64,000 nucleotides of DNA, taken from a virus. The stretch is from IMG/VR virus record IMGVR_UViG_3300028595_000011, positions 1 through 64,000 of that record; one strand, written 5' to 3'. The notes beneath the pieces were generated by a model. That model saw only the letters and a list, made by a program, of their open reading frames with translations. It was not told the DNA's origin and searched no databases. Below, piece by piece: positions 37,224-43,925 of this stretch (its first letter is position 1; each line of letters opens with the position of its first letter). A program made the position numbers and the translations under genes.

Positions 37224-37676
37224 ATGAATACATACGGAAAGATTTGGAAAAGCATGTTTGAGGGTTCCCTTTATGGTAAGGGGGCTGTAGTACAGGCGTT
37301 GATGGCGTATTCCATTGCGTGTGCAGACAAGAACGATCTCCTTGAATTGAATTCTAGTTTGTTGGCAAACACGATAGGGTGTGACAAGAAGGAGGTTGAT
37401 GCTGCAATTGAGTTCCTAACGTCTCCTGATGAGAACTCACGTTCTAAGGAGGAGGGTGGCAGGAGACTGATTCACCGGGATGGATTCACATATTTCGTAG
37501 TTAACAGGAAGTTCTATTCCTCTGCTACGAGTGACGATGACTACCGAAGGAACTGCAGGATTCGACAGAGGCGTCGCCGGTACAGGCTGTGGTGTGAGGA
37601 AAATGGGGAGAAGTTTTCTGAAGAGAAGTTTCAATTCAAAGACAGGGACTCCTTTCCGCAGGACTGGAAGAAGTAG
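37224..37676 (+). CDS. Phage helix-turn-helix / replisome-organiser-like protein (150 aa)
   Basis: The sequence IWKSMFEGSLYGKGAVVQAL, ADKNDLLELNSSLLANTIGC and AIEFLTSPDENSRSKEEGG, then RRLIHRDGFTYFVVNRKFY matches the winged-helix domain common in phage replication organisers and regulators ('PD..SRS...GRRL...dgf..vN..kY'). A basic, Arg-rich C-terminus follows. The start has GGAGGATTAA. It sits behind iterons and a palindrome, which fits a DNA-binding initiator or regulator. A partner loading DnaB would be expected for an organiser; this is inference. Confidence 0.65.
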   Translation: MNTYGKIWKSMFEGSLYGKGAVVQALMAYSIACADKNDLLELNSSLLANTIGCDKKEVDAAIEFLTSPDENSRSKEEGGRRLIHRDGFTYFVVNRKFYSSATSDDDYRRNCRIRQRRRRYRLWCEENGEKFSEEKFQFKDRDSFPQDWKK

Positions 37677-37788
37677 CGTGTCGTCACGTTACGTCACCCC
37701 ATATAGATATAGATATAAATATACTGTTAGTATTTGTTAGTACGGTTACTGAATACATGCAGTACTTAACCAGTATTTAGGAGGAGCG
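37677..37788 (+). promoter_or_regulatory. AT-rich spacer with short repeats
   Basis: Contains CGTCACGTTACGTCAC and ATATAGATATAGATATAAAT, then TTAGTATTTGTTAGTACGG. No clear -35/-10 pair. The two TTAGTA units resemble the iteron core at 37040. Confidence 0.35.
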
Positions 37789-37983
37789 ATGCTGCTAACG
37801 ATTCTGTGTGCTTTGTATATTGTCGTTTCAGGGGGCGTTTTTGCGTACATCGTTAATGATGGTTCAATTGTGGACTACGATGAAATGGGGACTGCGGTGA
37901 TGCTGGCGTTTCTATGGCCACTCACGGTGCCTATTGCTTTGGTTGGCACTTTCATTTTGTTGCTAGTAGATAAGTTCAGATGA
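37789..37983 (+). CDS. Small membrane protein, two spans (64 aa)
   Basis: MLLTILCALYIVVSGGVFAY is the first span, and MLAFLWPLTVPIALVGTFIL with VTFILL-like continuation is the second; the loop is acidic (DGSIVDYDEMG). AGGAGGAGCG precedes the ATG. Unknown function. Confidence 0.6.
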   Translation: MLLTILCALYIVVSGGVFAYIVNDGSIVDYDEMGTAVMLAFLWPLTVPIALVGTFILLLVDKFR

Positions 37984-37994
37984 TGGGAGGAGTG

Positions 37995-38267
37995 ATGCCG
38001 TACGTAAAAGATAATCCGCCAACCCGCTCGCAAGTTGTAGAGTGGTGGGCGTTGAAGGGCTGCGTGGTAGATAGGAAGGTGCTGCAACAGGCAGATTTGT
38101 TCATTGAGTGGTACGAGGATAGGGGGTGGAAGGATGCGCGTGGTAAACTGCTGAAGGTGTGGCGTGCAGCCGCTACCGGGTGGGCGATTCGTGGGAACTT
38201 CACACTGACCGCCAAGGCGCAGTTTGCTATGGACGACATCGCGGAGAAGTACAATGGGAAACGATAA
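37995..38267 (+). CDS. Hypothetical helical protein (90 aa)
   Basis: Start at MPYVKDNPPTRSQVVEWWAL with GGGAGGAGTG upstream. Rich in Trp and Lys; segments ADLFIEWYEDRGWKDARGK and VWRAAATGWAIRGNF resemble the C-terminal region of phage replication-initiator/DnaT-like proteins ('F..hy...gW.d..G....W...a..W'). This suggests a helicase-loader type role, at moderate confidence. Overlaps the next gene by 14 bases. Confidence 0.5.
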   Translation: MPYVKDNPPTRSQVVEWWALKGCVVDRKVLQQADLFIEWYEDRGWKDARGKLLKVWRAAATGWAIRGNFTLTAKAQFAMDDIAEKYNGKR

Positions 38268-38511
38268 GAAGAGACTGTTGGTGTTGAGCGTTGTGAGGGA
38301 TAGGCTTAAACACATCAGGGAGAAGGAAGCAGAACTGAAACTCCTTTTGGAGCACTACAAAGACTACCCAATTGTCCCGGCAGAAAACCTCGGGAAGATG
38401 ATGGTTGTGATATGCCCACACTGCGGAATCACTGCGTACAATTGCGACGAGCACCTTCACAGGTGCGGGTGGTGCCAAGGTTGGTACTACTATGCTAAGG
38501 TAGAAAAATAA
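38254..38511 (+). CDS. Zinc-ribbon protein (85 aa)
   Basis: Start MGNDKKRLLVLSVVRDRLKH inside the previous gene's end. N-terminal helix, then ICPHCG ... CDEHLHRCGWCQGW, a ribbon with Cys and His ligands. Likely structural zinc. No family name available. Confidence 0.6.
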   Translation: MGNDKKRLLVLSVVRDRLKHIREKEAELKLLLEHYKDYPIVPAENLGKMMVVICPHCGITAYNCDEHLHRCGWCQGWYYYAKVEK

Positions 38512-38520
38512 GGAGAACCG

Positions 38521-38793
38521 ATGAAATATATTGATGGTTCGGATGTTGTGTGGTTCTTGATCTGCATCATTGTTGCTGCTGTCGTGTTCGGGTGGTGCAA
38601 TACTTACGATGCGTGTTGGCAGGAAGAGAGAGATCGCTATATCAGTGATTGCGCAGGGGCGTACCAAGCCGGTGGGCTGCAGATGCCCGCGAGCATGGTC
38701 TTTGAGTCGTGCGCTGAAGCTTTTGATAAAGGGTGGCGCACCAGCTACCCGCTGGCAATTCCTGGAGGAGCAATTGATGAGAATTCTAATTGA
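38521..38793 (+). CDS. Membrane-anchored small protein (90 aa)
   Basis: MKYIDGSDVVWFLICIIVAA followed by VVFGWC is one N-terminal span; the remainder (CWQEERDRYISDCAGAYQAG) is soluble with several Cys, suggesting an exported domain with disulfides. GGAGAACC precedes ATG. Overlaps the next gene by 17 bases. Confidence 0.6.
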   Translation: MKYIDGSDVVWFLICIIVAAVVFGWCNTYDACWQEERDRYISDCAGAYQAGGLQMPASMVFESCAEAFDKGWRTSYPLAIPGGAIDENSN

Positions 38794-39310
38794 CGCAGAT
38801 GGGGTGATCACCAACTTTACTGAAACGTTCGAGACTATCTATGTTGGCTGTGGGGGGAAGATTCCAGAGGGATTCATTTGGGATCACTGGCACGCCATGG
38901 ACAAGTTGGAGAAGGGGATTGTTGAACAGGTGTGGAATGACCCGTACTTGTTCCGTGTGCAGGAGCCGTACTCCGGTGCGCTTGAGGCGCTGGAAAGACT
39001 GAACAAGGAACACGAGGTGTTCATTGTTACGTCAACTCCGCACATGCATGCATGGTCGAGGAGCGACTGGTTTAGGCGGAATGCTCCATTTATTCACAGG
39101 GAAAACCAGATCGTCTTCACGAGCCAGAAATACCTCATTCGCGGAGATGTCTTGGTAGAAGACAATCTCCTCAACCTTGAGGAGTGGCACCGCAACAACC
39201 CGAGAGGGTGGCCGGTCCTGATCGACAGGCCGTGGAACTGGGAAGAAACCCCCTCCTTCGGCTACGAAGTTTACGCCAGCCTTGGTTCGTTTGCTCAGGG
39301 GGTGTGCTGA
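38777..39310 (+). CDS. 5'(3')-deoxyribonucleotidase-like HAD phosphatase (177 aa)
   Basis: Start at MRILIDADGVITNFTET: DADGV gives the HAD motif I (Asp nucleophile and Asp+2 acid). Motif II is VFIVTSTPHMH, and the C-terminal GDVLVEDNLLNLEEW supplies motif III/IV acids. Architecture and length match the NT5C family, which dephosphorylates deoxynucleoside monophosphates. In phages it may tune nucleotide pools or degrade unwanted dNMPs. GGAGGAGCAATTG is the ribosome site. The next gene overlaps the stop (TGATG). Confidence 0.8.
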   Translation: MRILIDADGVITNFTETFETIYVGCGGKIPEGFIWDHWHAMDKLEKGIVEQVWNDPYLFRVQEPYSGALEALERLNKEHEVFIVTSTPHMHAWSRSDWFRRNAPFIHRENQIVFTSQKYLIRGDVLVEDNLLNLEEWHRNNPRGWPVLIDRPWNWEETPSFGYEVYASLGSFAQGVC

Positions 39311-39540
39311 TGAGAATCGTAATCGAGTACAACAGCGACAACGCCAAGGACCGGGAAGCATTTATCCGCGCCCTTGACGCACACAAATGGGCTGATGCAG
39401 TGGCGGAGTTTGATAACATGCTGCTGCGGCGTCAGGTCGGAATGGATGTATGCGATCCGCTGAAGAAGCAGATTGATGACATCCGAGATGATCTCTATAC
39501 AGCATTTGCTGAGGAGGGAATCGACTTGGAGGATCAGTGA
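39310..39540 (+). CDS. Hypothetical protein (76 aa)
   Basis: MRIVIEYNSDNAKDREAFIR starts at the ATG overlapping the nucleotidase stop. Mostly helical with an initial strand; acidic end (EEGIDLEDQ). Similar short 'R..i.....kDreaf..A..a' proteins are common in phages; no function known. Confidence 0.6.
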   Translation: MRIVIEYNSDNAKDREAFIRALDAHKWADAVAEFDNMLLRRQVGMDVCDPLKKQIDDIRDDLYTAFAEEGIDLEDQ

Positions 39541-39541
39541 C

Positions 39542-39790
39542 ATGACACTCAAAGACTGGACTCCCAAAGAGGGTTGGAGAATGGAACGTGCAGTCGAGGT
39601 AACTGATTGCCCGTATTGCAGGGAACCCAGCGAGTTCTATCTGTGCGACGTATTTGGGTGCAGCAATACTGAATTGGTGGCGGGCTTTCTTAATGCGTCC
39701 GCAAGGAGACATGTGCAGGTTTGTGGCAAGCACGCCTGGATAGCATACGGGGAGACAAAGGATGGACCTACAGAGCCTGAAGCTGCATGA
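39542..39790 (+). CDS. Cys-rich zinc-binding protein (82 aa)
   Basis: MTLKDWTPKEGWRMERAVEV, then CPYC, CDVFGC and VCGKH: four or more ligands able to hold zinc. Starts one base after the previous stop. Overlaps the next small gene by 29 bases. Confidence 0.6.
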   Translation: MTLKDWTPKEGWRMERAVEVTDCPYCREPSEFYLCDVFGCSNTELVAGFLNASARRHVQVCGKHAWIAYGETKDGPTEPEAA

Positions 39791-39935
39791 GTTGGAAGAA
39801 CTGATGTGCGAAACAATGGAGAAGATCAAGTCGGCGTGGGCCGAGACTGATCGGCAGCGGATGATCATTGCAGAACTTGAAACGAGAAGGCTTGATTTGG
39901 AAGATCTATTGGAGAAGGTGAGGAACGATGAGTGA
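39762..39935 (+). CDS. Small coiled-coil protein (57 aa)
   Basis: The frame MDLQSLKLHELEELMCETME...LETRRLDLEDLLEKVRNDE is a continuous amphipathic helix. GGGGAGACAAAGG is upstream, and its end overlaps the next start (ATGAGTGA). Its fit between neighbours supports coding. Confidence 0.6.
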   Translation: MDLQSLKLHELEELMCETMEKIKSAWAETDRQRMIIAELETRRLDLEDLLEKVRNDE

Positions 39936-40401
39936 CAACATTGCGGACGATTTGAGTGAATGGATCATATGGCTCCGCGAAAATGCGGACGACGACGGCC
40001 TTTGCAGGGTTAACCAAGAAGAGTTACTAAAAACGCTCCGTATTGCCTCGCAGGCAATCGACGAGAAACGGAGTACAGTGGATGATCTGGACGAAAGTAC
40101 CCACTTGCGGTGGGAAAATCTGCGCCAAGTAGACATCGACAACATCGTATCGGAGTTGCCATTTGCTACGCTGCGCTTCTATGCAAATGACCCAGACTCT
40201 ATGCGGAGGTTTCGCCTGTGTCTACAAGCTGAGGAGATGCACAATCTACTGTTCGAACTTTCCCATAACACCATCCACGATGAGATGGAGTATAGGTGTG
40301 CTGACAACCATGACGGGGAAGTTGCATACAACACTCTTCAGTGGGTGCAGGATCAGATTTGGGCAGAGATTGAAGCGCGTGACATTAGAATGGAGGAATG
40401 A
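39928..40401 (+). CDS. Hypothetical acidic protein (157 aa)
   Basis: MSDNIADDLSEWIIWLRENA; acidic and helical throughout (LLKTLRIASQAIDEKR, then LQWVQDQIWAEIEARD). No recognised motif. Ends immediately before the signal-peptide gene. Confidence 0.6.
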   Translation: MSDNIADDLSEWIIWLRENADDDGLCRVNQEELLKTLRIASQAIDEKRSTVDDLDESTHLRWENLRQVDIDNIVSELPFATLRFYANDPDSMRRFRLCLQAEEMHNLLFELSHNTIHDEMEYRCADNHDGEVAYNTLQWVQDQIWAEIEARDIRMEE

Positions 40402-40402
40402 A

Positions 40403-41614
40403 ATGAAAAAATATCTTTTAACCTTTGCGTTGTTGATGTGTGCCTCACTTGCATTGGGACAAGTCCCATGCAGTGAGTGTCTGCCAGCGGATGATATCAC
40501 TTGCATCATCTCGCCGGAGATTTGCGAAGAATGCTGGGACACTTGCTATCGAGTAAGAATCACAACGCCGGTTGGGCCTGGGCGTCAGGCCGGTGTGGAC
40601 TATATGCTGCATCGGCAGGTCGGCGTGACAGCCATCGACTATGGCCCTAATGATCTTGAGATGACAGAGATCCTTGCTGATGAGGGGTTCCGTACGGTAC
40701 AGCTTTGGACCGACACGGTGCCGTATTGTCCGGGCCACCATGAGCCGCCGTTCCCCAGCACCGAGTGGGTGGTGGACGAGCCTGGCTGCGAGTTCGAGCA
40801 GTTCATCCGGCGCACGAGGGCGAAGCAGATCTTTGTTCGATTGCACGCCTGGGCTGACACCGAAGGCAATGATCAGCCTAACGCATGTAGAATCAACACA
40901 TTAGAACCTGCTGGGCACATTGTTTACCGTCTGTACGAAATGTTCTGGTGGAAGGATATCACCATCGTTGTTACACCGTGGGAGCAGGGATGGTACAGCC
41001 TTGGCTGTTGGGACTGTCCAGAGCGGGAAGAGTGTTGTCCTGAAACGTATCGGAATGACTGTACCTGGGGCCTGAAGCGGCAGGAGTACATGGTCAGGCA
41101 GGACCGACTTGTCGCCCAGTACGAGCGGCTTATGGTCCATGTAAAGCAGGCGAGGGCGCTGATGATCCAGCGATACCCCAAAGCCAAGCTGAACGTTACC
41201 TTTGCCATGACAGTCAACAAGAGTGGCGGGTACAATGTCCCTGGTCAGCCGCCGAGATACGAGTGGACCGAGGGGCTTCCTACCCTGGCCGAGCGCATCG
41301 GCTGGATGGACAACCCACCAGACTACGTGGCGGTGAGCTACTACGTCTATGGGGTGGACCCGACAATCGTGCTGGACCACATTAAAGAGGCGACTCGTTT
41401 TCCGAAGCACCGCATCTTCATTGCCGAGTTCGGTGGCAACACGCCGGAGTCACAGGTGCAGAGAATTGCGGACTACGTTCCAGCTTTCTGGGACTGGGGC
41501 ATCCGCACCGTTCTGTTGTGGGTCTATTACCAACCAGAAGACACGCCGTGGATGCTCACCGACGAGGCATTGGACGAGGCCCGGCGATTGAACATTGAGG
41601 CGATTTCATGGTGA
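40403..41614 (+). CDS. Secreted glycoside-hydrolase-like protein (403 aa)
   Basis: Start at MKKYLLTFALLMCASLALGQ after GGAGGAATGAA. This is a clean signal peptide: KK, hydrophobic core, A-L-G cleavage. The mature part has a Cys-rich N-terminal region and a TIM-barrel-like series of strands with Trp-rich loops: VTAIDYGPNDLEMTEILADEG, QIFVRLHAWAD, ITIVVTPWEQGWY, KLNVTFAMTV, YVAVSYYVYGVDP, RIFIAEFGGNTPE (candidate catalytic Glu at strand 7) and IRTVLLWVYYQPEDTPWM. This resembles cellulase/beta-galactosidase-type clan A barrels, but I cannot name the family. A phage protein with a cleavable signal is unusual; it may modify envelope glycans. Confidence 0.6.
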   Translation: MKKYLLTFALLMCASLALGQVPCSECLPADDITCIISPEICEECWDTCYRVRITTPVGPGRQAGVDYMLHRQVGVTAIDYGPNDLEMTEILADEGFRTVQLWTDTVPYCPGHHEPPFPSTEWVVDEPGCEFEQFIRRTRAKQIFVRLHAWADTEGNDQPNACRINTLEPAGHIVYRLYEMFWWKDITIVVTPWEQGWYSLGCWDCPEREECCPETYRNDCTWGLKRQEYMVRQDRLVAQYERLMVHVKQARALMIQRYPKAKLNVTFAMTVNKSGGYNVPGQPPRYEWTEGLPTLAERIGWMDNPPDYVAVSYYVYGVDPTIVLDHIKEATRFPKHRIFIAEFGGNTPESQVQRIADYVPAFWDWGIRTVLLWVYYQPEDTPWMLTDEALDEARRLNIEAISW

Positions 41615-41886
41615 AATACGAAATTGAATACTATCCCGAGGTTGCGTGTGATGACTGTGGTAGAATAGGTGTCTACGATGTGGATGGGCAGTACGTTTGC
41701 ACTTATTGCCTAAACGCCTGTATCCGTGCAGAGGAGTTGTTTGATGATGGATCGCTACAAAACGGATTCGAAGGGGAACTTGGTGGACTTGAATCCGCCA
41801 GTGAAGAAAAACCAAACAATCAAGAGGGGAACAGCGGAGTGGGTCTACTCGATCCCAAGAAAATACGCGAAGGCTCTTCTGGCTGA
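41608..41886 (+). CDS. Zinc-ribbon protein (92 aa)
   Basis: The ATG lies inside the end of the secreted-protein gene. ACDDCGRIGVYDVDGQYVC followed by TYC forms a clear ribbon (two CxxC pairs). The C-terminal half overlaps the next gene out of phase by 143 bases and is low-complexity acidic sequence (EGELGGLESASEEKPNNQ). The extent of the product is therefore less certain than its N-terminus. Confidence 0.6.
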   Translation: MVKYEIEYYPEVACDDCGRIGVYDVDGQYVCTYCLNACIRAEELFDDGSLQNGFEGELGGLESASEEKPNNQEGNSGVGLLDPKKIREGSSG

Positions 41887-42022
41887 CATAGAGGGGAGGA
41901 AACCACATGCCTCGAAGAAGGAGCGGCTACGACGGATTCAACAACTGGAATCAGGGGTTCTCAAGCGGGAACACTTTTCGAGATGTAAACCAGCAATTAG
42001 GAGCGATGAATCAATGGAATAA
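41744..42022 (+). CDS. Small basic protein (92 aa), overlapping
   Basis: Start at the double ATG (MMDRYKTDSKGNLVDL) with GAGGAG seven bases upstream. The segment KRGTAEWVYSIPRKYAKALL and RLRRIQQLESG looks like a genuine soluble protein. It overlaps both neighbours by more than 100 bases in other frames. Either these are true overlapping genes or there is a sequencing indel near 41.7-41.9 kb. Confidence 0.45.
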   Translation: MMDRYKTDSKGNLVDLNPPVKKNQTIKRGTAEWVYSIPRKYAKALLADIEGRKPHASKKERLRRIQQLESGVLKREHFSRCKPAIRSDESME

Positions 42023-42302
42023 CACGGCAACGCATGAGTTCCAAACATTCACATATGAGCAAATGGCTCGGGCTTTTGGTGTGCAAACCCAAGCCCAACA
42101 GCAGCAGTATCAAAATATTTATGCATCAGTGCGGGAGATGGAACAGGCGCGACAGCCAACAACAGACGAAAGAAGAGACAGAAACACATGGCCAGAGTTC
42201 CTGACATCAGTTTCGGAATCAGACATGCACTGGGAGTGGGCTGAACCTGAGAAGGAACATGTTGTAAAGTGCTCTCCGATTAAACGAAGACTTCCAAAAT
42301 AA
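41907..42302 (+). CDS. Gln/Asn-rich protein with IKRRLP tail (131 aa)
   Basis: Start at MPRRRSGYDGFNNWNQGFSS after GGGGAGGAAACCAC, a strong site. The middle is Gln/Asn/Ala-rich (QTQAQQQQYQNIYASVREME) and probably disordered or coiled; the end is CSPIKRRLPK. The same IKR(R/K)LP ending occurs in two minus-strand proteins. No family recognised. Confidence 0.65.
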   Translation: MPRRRSGYDGFNNWNQGFSSGNTFRDVNQQLGAMNQWNNTATHEFQTFTYEQMARAFGVQTQAQQQQYQNIYASVREMEQARQPTTDERRDRNTWPEFLTSVSESDMHWEWAEPEKEHVVKCSPIKRRLPK

Positions 42303-42312
42303 GGAGGAAGAG

Positions 42313-42573
42313 ATGCGAGTATTCAAAGCTAAGAAGAAGAAACAACTTGATGGTCGTGACAAGCCGCTGTGGATTGACGTTGGGTTCACCATGCTCCAGG
42401 GCGAGTATGATGGCAGGGAAACTTATACTCTGATTGATGAGCGAACAGGAGAGAAGTATTCCTTGTTCGCTATCGAAAGAAAGCAGGAGCCGTCACAGCA
42501 GCCGTCGTATGGAGACATCCCGACGAGCGGCCCCGTCCCCACTGAAGAGGGAGCAGGTGACGTACCGTTCTGA
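42313..42573 (+). CDS. Small protein with SSB-like C-terminal tip (86 aa)
   Basis: Starts MRVFKAKKKKQLDGRDKPLW with AAGGAGGAAGAG upstream. N-terminal basic/beta part (WIDVGFTMLQGEYDGRETYT), Pro/Gly-rich linker, and an acidic-hydrophobic end TEEGAGDVPF. Bacterial SSBs end in D-D-D-I-P-F, which docks many replication and recombination proteins, so this tip may recruit such partners. The N-terminal part is too short for a full OB fold I can verify. Confidence 0.6.
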   Translation: MRVFKAKKKKQLDGRDKPLWIDVGFTMLQGEYDGRETYTLIDERTGEKYSLFAIERKQEPSQQPSYGDIPTSGPVPTEEGAGDVPF

Positions 42574-42964
42574 TGGTCCCGGTAGCTACGTTTGTGAGCA
42601 GTGTGGTCGATGGGAACCGTGGCCCATTGACCCCTGCCCACAATGTACAAATAACAAAGAGGTTCTGGGAATGTCCATCAACGAGCGATACAAGCTCGGG
42701 CTTTACCAAACCAGGAGGATAATAGAAGAATGTTGTGGAAGGAATTCAAATGCAAAGCCTGCGGGCATGTCATCGAAAACTTCTCCTGCAGGCCAGAAGA
42801 CACCAGCATCGAATGCAAAGAGTGCGGTGGTGAAGCCAGGGTTGTCATCACCCCCAAGCCGACAAGGTTCAAAGGGGCGGGGTGGCAAACCAAAAGGCCA
42901 ATCGAAACGTTCCCAGACGAGCCGGACGACCCGGCGAAGTGGGACAAAGACTCACACGGAGTAG
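42557..42964 (+). CDS. Zinc-ribbon protein, GTG start (up to 135 aa), long overlap
   Basis: GTG at 42557 inside the previous gene. A convincing ribbon follows: YVCEQCGRWEPWPIDPCPQC, then MSINERYKLGLYQTRRIIEE. After ~80 residues the frame runs out of phase through the next gene as Ser/Lys/Thr-rich low-complexity sequence. The real product may end near 42720 if the terminal part is an artefact or a base is missing. Confidence 0.4.
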   Translation: MTYRSDGPGSYVCEQCGRWEPWPIDPCPQCTNNKEVLGMSINERYKLGLYQTRRIIEECCGRNSNAKPAGMSSKTSPAGQKTPASNAKSAVVKPGLSSPPSRQGSKGRGGKPKGQSKRSQTSRTTRRSGTKTHTE

Positions 42965-43005
42965 AAGCCTCGCTTAAGCGTGGCCAAACATATGACAGCT
43001 ATTAG
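42730..43005 (+). CDS. FmdB-like zinc-ribbon protein (91 aa)
   Basis: MLWKEFKCKACGHVIENFSC and ECKECGG with RFKGAGWQTKRP match the FmdB/CxxC ribbon pattern (Cx2C..Cx2C, then 'f.G.GW'). The acidic, Asp/Pro-rich rest (ETFPDEPDDPAKW) is probably disordered. FmdB-type proteins are small putative regulators. GGAGGATAATAGAAGA precedes the start. Confidence 0.65.
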   Translation: MLWKEFKCKACGHVIENFSCRPEDTSIECKECGGEARVVITPKPTRFKGAGWQTKRPIETFPDEPDDPAKWDKDSHGVEASLKRGQTYDSY

Positions 43006-43014
43006 GAGTAGAAA

Positions 43015-43593
43015 ATGACAAAGGATGAAGAGAACCTTGTTGCGAGGGCGCAAGAGGTTTGGCAGAACATCTTGACCAGAGAGGCCGCCGTGCCGCAGCC
43101 GCCATCAGAGCGTGGTGGTCGGGCGATCACCATTACCGTTGCTGCTGACATCGCTGGCTTAGTAAAAGACCCCGAGCTTGTGAGGGAGCTTGTTCTTGAC
43201 TTTGCCGCAAGAGACGACATGGGCTTTAAGAAGCACAAGCAGAACCTTGAGGTCGGTGATGGCAGGGATACGGAGTACGACCTTTACCAAGAGCTTCTGG
43301 ATGCAGTCCAGTACAACAAGAAAGCAATCCTGGAAAATGATCCCGCGACCGGAATTGGTCATTTCTATGTTGAGATCTATGAACGACTGATAGAGCTTGT
43401 TGCTCAGGTAAAGCATCAGCTTTTGGCCAGGCCCGAGTACGAAGACGCAATGGATTTCAAAGATTGTTCAAGGAGAACCACCAATGACAGTGACAACTCA
43501 GGATGTGAAGAGACTTCTAGCTACCAGCGGTTCGATGCCACCGAAGGAAATTCTGGACCATTTCCACGAATCTTCCTTGCAGGAGATCAGTGA
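43015..43593 (+). CDS. Hypothetical protein (192 aa)
   Basis: MTKDEENLVARAQEVWQNIL; the first ~155 residues are convincing (QELLDAVQYNKKAILENDPA; helical C-terminal part YERLIELVAQVKHQLL). The last ~36 residues overlap the next gene out of phase and look like random sequence, so the natural product may be shorter. Not recognised. Confidence 0.6.
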   Translation: MTKDEENLVARAQEVWQNILTREAAVPQPPSERGGRAITITVAADIAGLVKDPELVRELVLDFAARDDMGFKKHKQNLEVGDGRDTEYDLYQELLDAVQYNKKAILENDPATGIGHFYVEIYERLIELVAQVKHQLLARPEYEDAMDFKDCSRRTTNDSDNSGCEETSSYQRFDATEGNSGPFPRIFLAGDQ

Positions 43594-43681
43594 TATCCTT
43601 TGGCAACTTATTGACAATGGTGAAGTTGACATCACACCCTACAAAGAAATCAAACTGAATGGAGAACACACGGATGAGTGA
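43484..43681 (+). CDS. Winged-helix DNA-binding protein (65 aa)
   Basis: MTVTTQDVKRLLATSGSMPP, then EILDHFHESSLQEISDILWQ (helix 2-3) and LIDNGEVDITPYKEIKL (wing) is a compact winged helix. AAGGAGAACCACC precedes the ATG. Probably a small regulator. Confidence 0.6.
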   Translation: MTVTTQDVKRLLATSGSMPPKEILDHFHESSLQEISDILWQLIDNGEVDITPYKEIKLNGEHTDE

Positions 43682-43925
43682 TGAAAAATATGAGGGAGTT
43701 AAGGATGGTGAGGCGATTGACATTGACTGGCGCAGTGGAGAAGCTATACGGTTTTCTTGCTGCGATTGCGGCTTGGTGCATCAAATTAACGTTGTTGCTG
43801 CGGGGCCGAAAATTAGAATGAGATTCTACAGGATGGAACGGGACACTCAACAGCGAAGGGCAGAGAGGGGCATCATCCTCGAAGGGTATGTGCCTCCTCC
43901 AATTGGGCCTGGGGAGTTGAATTAG
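43674..43925 (+). CDS. Hypothetical Cys-containing protein (83 aa)
   Basis: Start at MSDEKYEGVKDGEAIDIDWR. A strand-rich part with CCDCGLVHQINVV (possible zinc knuckle) and a charged C-terminus (RDTQQRRAERGIILEG). The helicase gene starts at its stop (TAGTG). Confidence 0.6.
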   Translation: MSDEKYEGVKDGEAIDIDWRSGEAIRFSCCDCGLVHQINVVAAGPKIRMRFYRMERDTQQRRAERGIILEGYVPPPIGPGELN

